DNA from: Allomuricauda sp. F6463D
GTDB taxonomy: Bacteria > Bacteroidota > Bacteroidia > Flavobacteriales > Flavobacteriaceae
DNA: 64,000 nt
Reading direction: 5' to 3'
NCBI RefSeq assembly: GCF_023015965.1
Contig: NZ_JALKAN010000001.1
Coordinates: 952,160 to 1,016,159, forward strand
Under the pieces are notes generated by a model. That model was given only the letters and a program-made list of their open reading frames with translations, had not been told where the DNA came from and did not search any database. Both the position numbers and the translations under genes were made by a program. This document shows, piece after piece, positions 38,658 to 46,341 of the stretch. The number at the start of each line of letters is the position of its first letter. Positions within the stretch are counted from its first letter, which is position 1.

Positions 38658-41600
38658 TTAAAAGCTCAAATTAATTCCTGCCATAATCGTCATAGGCGAT
38701 GGAGTAGTAAAAAACTCCACACCTTGGGTCAAGGCAGTATCTGCCGTTGCTGTCACTTCTGGATCCAATCCAGTATAATTTGTAATGGTTATTATGTTCT
38801 GACCGGAGACATATACTCTAGCGGAAGACACTTTTAATGCTTCTGTAATTTTCGAGGGAAGCTCATATCCCAATGATATGTTCTTAAGCCTAAGATATGA
38901 TCCATCTTCAACAAAACGTGAAGGCCTTAAATCCGATGCATAATTGGCCGCACTCATCCTAGGAATATCGGTAATATCACCCGGTTGTTGCCATCTTCCC
39001 AACTGAGAAGTGGTAAAGTTGGTTCCACGGCTTCCTCCATGTTCCATGAAAAAACGAGTAAAGTTCAGCTGCTCGTTTCCGTAAGAGAATTGCCAGAAAA
39101 AACTAAGGTCTATTCCTTTATACTTCAAAGTATTGGTAAGTCCCCCAAAAAAGTCGGGATTAGCATCTCCTACCAAGTACCTGTCGGAGCTAGTGGAGAA
39201 TTCCCCATCGCCATCATGGTCTTCAAATATGGCATCACCCGTTTGGGGATCCACACCGAGTTGCTTATGCATATAATAGGAATACATAGGAGCACCTTCT
39301 TCATAACGGAACAAATCCCTGTTATATACATTAAAAGGAGCTACCAAATCCAATATCTTATTCCTGTTTCCAGAAATATTCCCATTAATATACCATGTAA
39401 GGTCATTATCTAAAGGGAAAACTTCCACGCCTAGCCCTACTTCTATCCCCTGATTTTGAATAGCTCCGGAATTTTGGATAACAGATTCAAACCCTGAAGT
39501 GGTGGGAACAGGAACTTCCAACAACAAATCTTCTGTTTTCTTATAGTAATATCCAGCATTGAAAGTTACCCGATTATTAAACATGGCCATATCCATACTT
39601 ATATCTGTCTGTTTGGTAGTTTCCCATTTAAGTTTTGGGTTTTCAAGTTGCATCGGACTCACACCAGGATTTGATGTATAAGAGGCACCTTCCCATAATC
39701 CAACGGAATTAAAATTGGTGATTCCACTTTGGTTTCCAGTAATACCATATCCAACCATCAATTTTAAATTATCCAAAAACTTCACTTCATTAAGAAATTT
39801 TTCCTTTGATATAACCCATCCCAGTCCTACCGCAGGAAATACCCCCCAACGATTGTCTTTTCCAAAACGGGATGAGGCATCTCCCCGAAGATTCAAGGTT
39901 ACCAAGTATTTTTGTTCAAAATTATAATTCACCCTTGAAAATATGGATGCAAGACCATAACTAGTACTTCCCGAGCTAGCATCCAATATGGCAGCGGATT
40001 GAATTTCCCTAAAATCATTAGTGGGAAATCCGGTACCACTAGCAAACCCATATCTTCGAATTGACTTTTGCATGGAATTCCCAACAAGGACATTAAAAGA
40101 GTTCTTCTCCAAATTAAATTGATAGCTCAGTACATTTTCCTGTATCCAGTTGTAGTCGTCAAGAGTAAAGAGCTCTGCACTTCCCTGTACGGCACTACCT
40201 TCATTGGTATTGGTATTTCTATATTCGGTCTCTCTGTTGTTGGTATAGTCAGCACTAAAAGATGACTTTAAGCGCATTCCAGGCAGTATTGAATACTCTG
40301 CATATATAGAGCCTAAAAACCTACCTGTCTCCATAGCTATGTCCACATCATTGATCGTTGCCAAAGGATGGTCAATTGTGGGGATACGGTTATAATTCCC
40401 TTCTTCATCATATATCTGCATGTTGGATGGATAAAAATATGATCCAGAAAATGCTCCGGCAATTTGGTCACTATTGGGAATTATATCTCTATTGGAACGA
40501 GAATATAGCATACTTGTTCCTATATTGAGTTTGGGATTTACACGAAAATCCAAGTTTACACGCCCAGAAAAACGTTCAAATCCAGAGTTCTTGATCAATC
40601 CTTCTTGAGAATAATTGTTGGCAGAAACATAATATGTTGCTTTCTCCCCTCCGCCTTTTACAGACAAATCAATATTACGGATAGGTGCGCTGTCATTTAC
40701 AACCAGGTCATTCCAATCGGTATTGACCGCATTTTCAGGGCTTAAATAGGGCTCAGGATTTCCGTTGTTTCTGGCACTTTCATTCTTTAACATCTCAAAC
40801 TGCTCCCCTGTCACCAAAGAAGGTTTTTTAACGAAGCTCTGTAACCCGCCATAAACTCCAACACTGACAACTGCCTTGTCCCTAGTACCTTTTTTAGTGG
40901 TAATCAATACTACTCCGTTTGCCGCTCTGGAACCATAAATAGCAGTTGCGGATGCATCCTTTAATATATCTATTGACTCGATATCTGCAGGATTGATGTC
41001 AGCTATTGGACTTACGGTAGCTCCCCCCACATCATTTTGAGACAGGTTTCCACTTTGAATTGGAATTCCATCCACTACATAGAGAGGGTCACTTGATCCA
41101 CTAATGGAAGAAGAACCACGAATCCGGACAAAAACCCCACCACCTGGATCTCCTGAATTAGTCGATACATATACCCCTGGTGCACGACCTTGTAGTAACT
41201 GATCTGAACTGGCCACTGGCAGATTCTCAATTTCCTCCGCCTTTACAGAAGAAACATTACTGGTCAATGTTTCGCGATTCTGCTCACCATAACCAACAAC
41301 AACAACTTCTTTAAGTTGCTCTGAATCCTCAACCATTGTAATATTTATATTGGTTCGGTTGTTCACCTCAACTTCCTGGGGTTTAAATCCTAAATATGAA
41401 ATCACCAATATGGCATCTGGGGGAACAGTCAACGAGAAATTTCCATCAAAATCCGTTTGGGTTCCGTTTGATGAACCCTTTTCCACAACATTTGCTCCTG
41501 GCAAGGGAACCCCCATATTATCAGAAACAACACCTCTAATTTCTTGTTGTAGTAATTGAATATCATCCCGAACAGAAGGTTCTTCAACTGTTTGAGATTT

Positions 41601-41960
41601 CACAGCCTTATTTACAATAATCTGTCTCCCTTCTATTGAATAAGTCAATTGGGTACCCTTTAACACCGTATTGAGAACTTCTGATATATCGCTACTGTCT
41701 ATGCTTACAGTGACTTTTTTATTGAGTAACGCAATATCACTTTCATATAAAAACCGATAATTAGTCAGGGATTCAATTTTTTTGAATACCTGTTCAACAG
41801 TCACGTTTTTTACATTTAAACTTAGTGGAGCACTGGCTGGTTTATAATTTGCTTGGAGCTGGTAAAAAGTCAACACCAAAAAAAATGAAAACAGAAGTAC
41901 TTTTGGCCTTTGAAAAGAAAGATTCTTAGGCATAAAATTCTTAGTTAGTTTTTCTTTCAT
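38658..41960 (-). CDS. SusC/RagA-family TonB-linked outer-membrane transporter with STN domain
   Basis: An 1,100-aa transporter. Order: signal (about 18-38, FSFFLVLTFYQLQA), STN signalling domain (about 46-118), carboxypeptidase-regulatory-like domain (about 138-213, GVVSDNMGVPLPGANVVEKG), the SusC signature VVVGYGEQNRE, plug (GRAPGVYVSTNSGDPGG, VRIRGSSSISGSSDPLYVVDG) and a beta-barrel ending MAGINLSF. The STN domain binds the FecR anti-sigma factor, which is encoded 124 bp upstream in the same direction, with a FecI sigma factor beyond; ligand uptake should thus switch on its own operon. The paired partner is SusD. Confidence 0.95.
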   Translation of the reverse strand: MKEKLTKNFMPKNLSFQRPKVLLFSFFLVLTFYQLQANYKPASAPLSLNVKNVTVEQVFKKIESLTNYRFLYESDIALLNKKVTVSIDSSDISEVLNTVLKGTQLTYSIEGRQIIVNKAVKSQTVEEPSVRDDIQLLQQEIRGVVSDNMGVPLPGANVVEKGSSNGTQTDFDGNFSLTVPPDAILVISYLGFKPQEVEVNNRTNINITMVEDSEQLKEVVVVGYGEQNRETLTSNVSSVKAEEIENLPVASSDQLLQGRAPGVYVSTNSGDPGGGVFVRIRGSSSISGSSDPLYVVDGIPIQSGNLSQNDVGGATVSPIADINPADIESIDILKDASATAIYGSRAANGVVLITTKKGTRDKAVVSVGVYGGLQSFVKKPSLVTGEQFEMLKNESARNNGNPEPYLSPENAVNTDWNDLVVNDSAPIRNIDLSVKGGGEKATYYVSANNYSQEGLIKNSGFERFSGRVNLDFRVNPKLNIGTSMLYSRSNRDIIPNSDQIAGAFSGSYFYPSNMQIYDEEGNYNRIPTIDHPLATINDVDIAMETGRFLGSIYAEYSILPGMRLKSSFSADYTNNRETEYRNTNTNEGSAVQGSAELFTLDDYNWIQENVLSYQFNLEKNSFNVLVGNSMQKSIRRYGFASGTGFPTNDFREIQSAAILDASSGSTSYGLASIFSRVNYNFEQKYLVTLNLRGDASSRFGKDNRWGVFPAVGLGWVISKEKFLNEVKFLDNLKLMVGYGITGNQSGITNFNSVGLWEGASYTSNPGVSPMQLENPKLKWETTKQTDISMDMAMFNNRVTFNAGYYYKKTEDLLLEVPVPTTSGFESVIQNSGAIQNQGIEVGLGVEVFPLDNDLTWYINGNISGNRNKILDLVAPFNVYNRDLFRYEEGAPMYSYYMHKQLGVDPQTGDAIFEDHDGDGEFSTSSDRYLVGDANPDFFGGLTNTLKYKGIDLSFFWQFSYGNEQLNFTRFFMEHGGSRGTNFTTSQLGRWQQPGDITDIPRMSAANYASDLRPSRFVEDGSYLRLKNISLGYELPSKITEALKVSSARVYVSGQNIITITNYTGLDPEVTATADTALTQGVEFFTTPSPMTIMAGINLSF

Positions 41961-42084
41961 GCTATTTGAGTTTGAGGTTAGTTATAAGTAATCTTGATTG
42001 GTAATCTATGCTAACAATATTTCTCTAAAAAAGAGTGGCATAATTTAAATTTTAGGTTTAGCTCTTATTTTTTCGATCACATTT

Positions 42085-43230
42085 TTATTTAATTAGTATT
42101 TCTTTTCCATTTATTTGGTAATCGTAAGAAAGGATTTTTCTCATTGATTTCAGGACATGCTCTATCGTTTCAATTTGGACGCTGAACCGGGCATTTAATT
42201 TTTTATGGTCCAAATCTGGGTTCATATTTTTTATTTGAACATTGTATCTCCGTTCCAACATCACTAAAATTTCTTTAAACGGGGTATCCTGAAAAACCAA
42301 TTCACCACCTATCCAACTGGTATAAAGCTCTATATCGACTTCTGATATATCCGAAGAAAGTGTAGCCTTGTTCCATGACCCTTTGGTCCCAGGCTTAAGA
42401 ATTATGTCTCCATCATCTGTCTTTGAATTTCGCATTGCAACCGCACCTTCCACAAGAACCGTCTGGATTTCTGGGTTTTCGGGATAGGATGACACATTGA
42501 ATTCTGTGCCAAGCACTTCCACCGTGACTGCATCTGAACGCACTAAAAATGGATGGGCCTTATCTTTGGCAACATTAAAAAAGCCTTCACCTTCAATGTA
42601 CACCTCCCTTTTGTTCCCTTCTATAAATTGTATGGGGTACTTTATAGTTGTGCCAGAGTTCAAATGAATCAAAGTACCATCCGATAGCTCTAGTTCAAAA
42701 ACTTGCCCATAGGGAATACTCAATTCATTATATACAATTGTATCCAACTTGTACTCTGAAAGGTATTTTAGCCTGTTTCCATCTTGTTCAGCAATGACTT
42801 CCCCAGAAGTAGAGCGTAATTGCCCATTCCCGTCTTCATCTATGATTTGAACATCTTGATTGTCCCTCCTTAAAGTAATTACCTCTCCATCATTAATTTG
42901 TTGTCCCTGCTTCACTATGGTTGGAGGTGATTGAACCAAAAATGCAGTTGTAATCAGTATTACAACTGCTGCTGCATATCTAAATACATTTTTCCATAAA
43001 GGAACAATTGGCGTTTGTTTATGGTCCAAGCCATCTGTAAACTTTAACCACTCTTCATCAACATTGAGCGATTTTGTGGCCTCTAAATAGCTTTTCACCA
43101 ATCCCTTCTCGTAAAGATTTTCTACCAGCTCTTTTTCCTGATAAGTCAGATTTTTAAATAATTCTGGCTCAATAATTTGAGAAGATTCAATCTGTTCAAG
43201 TATAGTTCTAAGTCTCTCTTTTTTCACCAT
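42085..43230 (-). CDS. FecR-family anti-sigma factor
   Basis: A 381-aa inner-membrane anti-sigma factor/signal transducer. The cytoplasmic N-terminus (1-85) should hold the sigma factor; a transmembrane helix lies at about 87-106 (YAAAVVILITTAFLVQ). The periplasmic FecR domain covers about 165-275 (SIPYGQVFELELSDGTLIHL, GEGFFNVAKD, VTVEVLGTEFNV), and a DUF4974 domain ends the protein (about 310-381, FQDTPFKEILVMLERRYNV). It should relay SusC occupancy to the FecI-like sigma factor, which is unusually encoded divergently rather than just upstream in the same direction. Confidence 0.94.
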   Translation of the reverse strand: MVKKERLRTILEQIESSQIIEPELFKNLTYQEKELVENLYEKGLVKSYLEATKSLNVDEEWLKFTDGLDHKQTPIVPLWKNVFRYAAAVVILITTAFLVQSPPTIVKQGQQINDGEVITLRRDNQDVQIIDEDGNGQLRSTSGEVIAEQDGNRLKYLSEYKLDTIVYNELSIPYGQVFELELSDGTLIHLNSGTTIKYPIQFIEGNKREVYIEGEGFFNVAKDKAHPFLVRSDAVTVEVLGTEFNVSSYPENPEIQTVLVEGAVAMRNSKTDDGDIILKPGTKGSWNKATLSSDISEVDIELYTSWIGGELVFQDTPFKEILVMLERRYNVQIKNMNPDLDHKKLNARFSVQIETIEHVLKSMRKILSYDYQINGKEILIK

Positions 43231-43409
43231 TTTAATGTTATCCTATTAATAAGTAAGTAAACTTTTATCCTCGGGTGACAGTTGTTTGTATTTTTTTGAA
43301 TTTTATTCAATAAACCATACAATCACACTAACTTTTTCACACATTTCATTGGTGATCTTTATTTTTATTAAAGATTTTTTTTAATTTCATCACCGATGTT
43401 TCTTGAAGT

Positions 43410-43916
43410 GTGAAAGAAGAATCCAAAATTGCCAGAACCGAAATTGAACTTCAATTCAAAGAAAATTATGAATTGTTGCTGATTACCTCATATTCAATTG
43501 TTAAGGATATAAATACCGCCCGCGACATTGTTCAGGATTTTTTTGAATATTATATAAATCGAAAAAGGTCTATTGCCATAAGGACTTCTTTCCAAGCTTA
43601 TGCGGTGCGTGCGGTAAAAAATATGAGCTACACATTTTTAAAAAAAATGGACAGGGAACAATCCATGCTGCAAAAGCTTCGCTCGGAGGAGGAAACCATA
43701 ACCTATCCCTCTACCGAGGTCGCCCAAAATGAATATGATATTATCAAGTTACTTGATCGTTTACCTGATAAAAGAAAGGAAATATTCAAGTCATCCGTTT
43801 TGAACGGCCTAAGCTATTCCGAAATTGCCGAAGCGAATGGAATTTCGGTCAATACGGTAAAAACCCAGATTAAAAGGGCGTATGCTTTTTTGAGAGCCAT
43901 TGTAAACGTACCGTAG
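43410..43916 (+). CDS. ECF RNA polymerase sigma factor (FecI-like)
   Basis: A 168-aa sigma-70 family ECF factor with a GTG start (43410); no in-frame ATG lies close upstream. Region 2 covers about 15-75 (YSIVKDINTARDIVQDFFEYY and the following helix), and region 4 about 110-165 (LDRLPDKRKEIFKSSVLNGLSYSEIAEANG, then ISVNTVKTQIKRAYAFLR). Divergent from the FecR gene across 179 bp, which should contain both promoters. Its target is presumably the susC operon. Confidence 0.92.
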   Translation: MKEESKIARTEIELQFKENYELLLITSYSIVKDINTARDIVQDFFEYYINRKRSIAIRTSFQAYAVRAVKNMSYTFLKKMDREQSMLQKLRSEEETITYPSTEVAQNEYDIIKLLDRLPDKRKEIFKSSVLNGLSYSEIAEANGISVNTVKTQIKRAYAFLRAIVNVP

Positions 43917-44062
43917 CTGTAGATTGACTGTCTTGATATGGACATCAATGTATATCCACTCACACCCCAATACCATACACACGTTTTATATCTCTAAGCT
44001 GTTCAAGTGCGGAAAGAAAGTAGCAAGAACATACTGAACATTTCATAGGATTCAACAATAGA

Positions 44063-44386
44063 TTACAACTCCCTAATCTTTATGTTACGGAACCATGTTT
44101 CAAAATACCAAGATTGTAATGCTATTTTGCCTTCCGTGTTCTGTTCCACTCCCCTTGTTTTATCTCAACCTAATTTAGTTGGGGCGAGAAAATATAGAGG
44201 CACCCAGGTCGTTTTTCAGGAACATCATAATCCATGTGGTCCGCGTCCAAAACTTGATATTCCGAGCCACTTTGCCATGCAGTTGGCACCTCGGGTAGTT
44301 CCTAATATATTGATAAAAACCCCACTGTTCCCGTTTCTAACTATCCTTCATTCCAACGAAAGCTCATAATTGGAATATAATTCCTT
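44063..44386 (-). pseudogene. Fossil of a DUF1080 (3-keto-disaccharide hydrolase-like) gene
   Basis: Read on the minus strand in shifting frames: KELYSNYELSLE (then a stop), NGNSGVFINI, SGSEYQVLDADHMDYDVPEK, RPGCLYIFSPQ, KQGEWNRTR, and finally GKIALQSW with WFRNIKIREL before a TAA at 44063-44065. These are the successive conserved segments of DUF1080 proteins, including the NSG(V/I)F and FRNI(K/R)IREL ends. Stops, frameshifts and an internal deletion show it is dead. Its N-terminal part is missing exactly where the IS transposase fragment begins (about 44387). The 146 bp between the sigma-factor gene and this fossil show nothing recognisable. Confidence 0.75.
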
Positions 44387-45488
44387 CACAACAGTGATAG
44401 ATACTATAAGCGGTTCAAGACCTACGATCATTTGGCAACGATGCCCTATGCGACCTTGAGCGGGGTAAGTTCCTTAAGGGAACCGCCTACTGTACTATTG
44501 GCCTGTGAAGGCAGAATTGGGCATTTGAACCTAAAACATTTTCCAAAGCGGAGTACATTGTCCGATGCCAACAAGAACCGTAGCAGCGAGGTGTTCGCCA
44601 AGATCTATTATTCGTTGTTTGACAGGTATCGTTCGTTTTTATCGGACAGCAGTCCGCTCTCTTTACCGATAAGAAATCTGAAAATTGTTGATTCCATCAC
44701 CATAAGCCTTTTCAGTGATATCTTGAAACGGGTCGGCCGCAACCCCATCAATGGAAAAAGAAAGGGCGGCATAAAGATGCATGCGATGATAAACGCACTG
44801 GAAGATGTTCCTTGTTTGGTTCACTTTACCAGTGCCGCCACCCACGACCATACCTTCTTAAAAGAGCTCGACCTGAAAAAAGGTTCCTTTGTCGTTTTCG
44901 ACAAAGCGTACAATGATTACGGGCAATACCTGCAATGGACGGCGGATGACATCTATTTCGTGACCAGACAAAAGGAAAATGCGGTCTACACCGGCATTGA
45001 AGAATTTGACCAATCTGATACCACGGGTGATGCGGTCTTGAAAGATGAGCGTATCAGCGTTCAAAAAACGAGGCAGGGACATTGAACTGAGACGTATCGC
45101 ATATTGGGATGCCGCTAAAAACAAAATCTTTGGGTTCATAAGTAACAACTTTTTGATCTCTCCCGATAAAATAGCTGCCATTTACAAACACAGATGGCAG
45201 ATAGAGATCATGTTCAAGAGGCTCAAACAGAACTTTCCGCTTACGTATTTCCTGGGCAACAACCAAAACGCCATCGAAATCCAGATATGGTGCGGCCTTA
45301 TCATACAGTTGCTCATGTTGGTGGTACAGCGAAGGACACGGCGCAGGTGGGCATACCCCCATATGGTATCAATGGAACGGATCCATCTGATGACCTACAT
45401 CGACCTGTTCAAATTCTTGAAAAACCCTGGCCATACTTGGGAGTACCTGACAACAAAACCGCCGGATAAACAACTGATATTGTTCTAA
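44387..45488 (+). pseudogene. IS4-family transposase, 5'-truncated and frameshifted
   Basis: The frame open from 44387 reads HNSDRYYKRFKTYDHLATM and continues to a stop at about 45083-45085; a +1 shift near the A-run at 45063-45068 restores similarity (ELRRIAYWD) to the TGTTCTAA end at 45488. The DDE residues appear as VDSITISLF, VVFDKAYNDYG and YKHRWQIEIMFKRLK; the last is a perfect YREK signature (Y-2-R-3-E-6-K) of the IS4 family. Compared with relatives, about 30-50 N-terminal residues are absent; they may lie 11.8 kb away at 32476-32575. Both truncation and frameshift make it inactive. Confidence 0.88.
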
Positions 45489-45532
45489 AGTTCTCATGCT
45501 AATGGCCCAAACAAAAAACAAAACGGTCTGTT

Positions 45533-45582
45533 AGGCTCAATGACCCTTTCCAAGGAAAATCATATTTTAGTCGAACCCTAAT
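45533..45582 (-). repeat. Right terminal inverted repeat of the IS
   Basis: Reverse complement of 32365-32414 at 45 of 50 positions. It begins 45 bp after the transposase stop, as expected for the right end of a 1.4-kb IS4-type element. Confidence 0.85.
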
Positions 45583-45592
45583 ATTTTTGAAT
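45583..45592 (+). repeat. Right copy of the target-site duplication
   Basis: ATTTTTGAAT, directly after the right inverted repeat and identical to 32354-32363. It ends 22 bp before the rdgB start codon. Confidence 0.75.
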
Positions 45593-45614
45593 ATAAATTA
45601 GAACCATTTTTGAT

Positions 45615-46196
45615 TTGAAACTTGTTTTTGCCACCCATAACGACCATAAGCTGAAAGAAGTCCAGCAATTGCTTCCGAAAAGCATTCAATTATTGTCTTT
45701 AAAAGACATTGATTGTTTTGATGAAATTCCAGAGACAGGAACCACATTGGAAGAAAATGCTAAAATAAAAGCAGATTTTGTAACCAAGACCTATGGTCTT
45801 AATTGTTTTTCGGACGATACGGGATTGCTCGTTGATGCATTGAACGGGGCTCCAGGGGTGTTTTCAGCACGCTATGCAGGTGAACAAAAAAACGATAAGG
45901 ACAATATGGTTAAATTATTATCTGAACTAAAAGGGGCCAACAATCGGTCGGCACATTTTAAAACCGTTGTGTATTTAAACCTAAAGGAAGATAGTTACAC
46001 TTTTGATGGTATTGTCGAGGGCCACATAACCCACGAAGAACATGGAAATGGTGGTTTTGGCTACGACCCTATTTTTAAACCCAACGGATACGATAAAACC
46101 TTTGGTGAACTGCCCTCAACCACTAAAAATACGATCAGCCATAGAGGTAGGGCCATGGCAAAATTGGTTGAATTCTTAAAAAATAAAGAGTTGTAA
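45615..46196 (+). CDS. rdgB: XTP/dITP pyrophosphatase (HAM1/RdgB)
   Basis: A 193-aa ITPase-family enzyme that removes non-canonical purine triphosphates. It opens MKLVFATHNDHKLKEVQQLL, the family N-terminus, encoded by a TTG start at 45615; there is no alternative ATG in frame upstream. FSDDTGLLVDALNGAPGVFSARYAG, GFGYDPIF and the C-terminal SHRGRAMAKL are intact. The island's target duplication ends 22 bp before the start, so its promoter may have been changed by the insertion. Confidence 0.95.
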   Translation: MKLVFATHNDHKLKEVQQLLPKSIQLLSLKDIDCFDEIPETGTTLEENAKIKADFVTKTYGLNCFSDDTGLLVDALNGAPGVFSARYAGEQKNDKDNMVKLLSELKGANNRSAHFKTVVYLNLKEDSYTFDGIVEGHITHEEHGNGGFGYDPIFKPNGYDKTFGELPSTTKNTISHRGRAMAKLVEFLKNKEL

Positions 46197-46341
46197 CTCC
46201 TACCGAATAAAATTAATGTACCTTTGCCGCTTTATTAACGCCGCCGGTATGGGCAAGGTGTTGTGATGGGCTAAAACGGGTTATACGAAAATCGCTCTGT
46301 GCGACACAAACATATTTGCGATTTAAGGTATATACACCGCT

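Larger units (their letters stand above)
32365..45582. mobile_element. 13.2-kb island bounded by IS4-type inverted repeats and a target duplication
   Basis: The ends are 50-bp inverted repeats, 45/50 identical (32365-32414 and 45533-45582). A direct repeat ATTTTTGAAT lies just outside both ends (32354-32363 and 45583-45592). The right part (44387-45488) encodes a broken IS4-type transposase; the left end seems to hold its missing start. The 11.8 kb between (about 32576-44386) carries a PepSY protein, an unknown protein, a BNR/sortilin-like protein, SusD, SusC, FecR, FecI and a DUF1080 fossil. It reads as one IS inserted between the methyltransferase gene and rdgB and later split by, or loaded with, this cargo. 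The alternative is a composite of two partial IS copies. Confidence 0.7.

Noticed and set aside
38658..41960. SusC region as a second copy of the receptor at 11302-13728
   Set aside because: They share only the general fold; the STN domain, length and partner genes differ.
44082..44369. A 95-codon plus-strand reading frame inside the island
   Set aside because: It is the antisense of the DUF1080 fossil, which explains the region better; the plus-strand protein resembles nothing.
45060..45070. The A-run in the transposase as a programmed frameshift site
   Set aside because: The shift needed is +1, the run is not in the phase of a -1 slippery heptamer, and IS4 elements normally encode the transposase in one frame. 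With the missing 5' end, an inactivating mutation is simpler.
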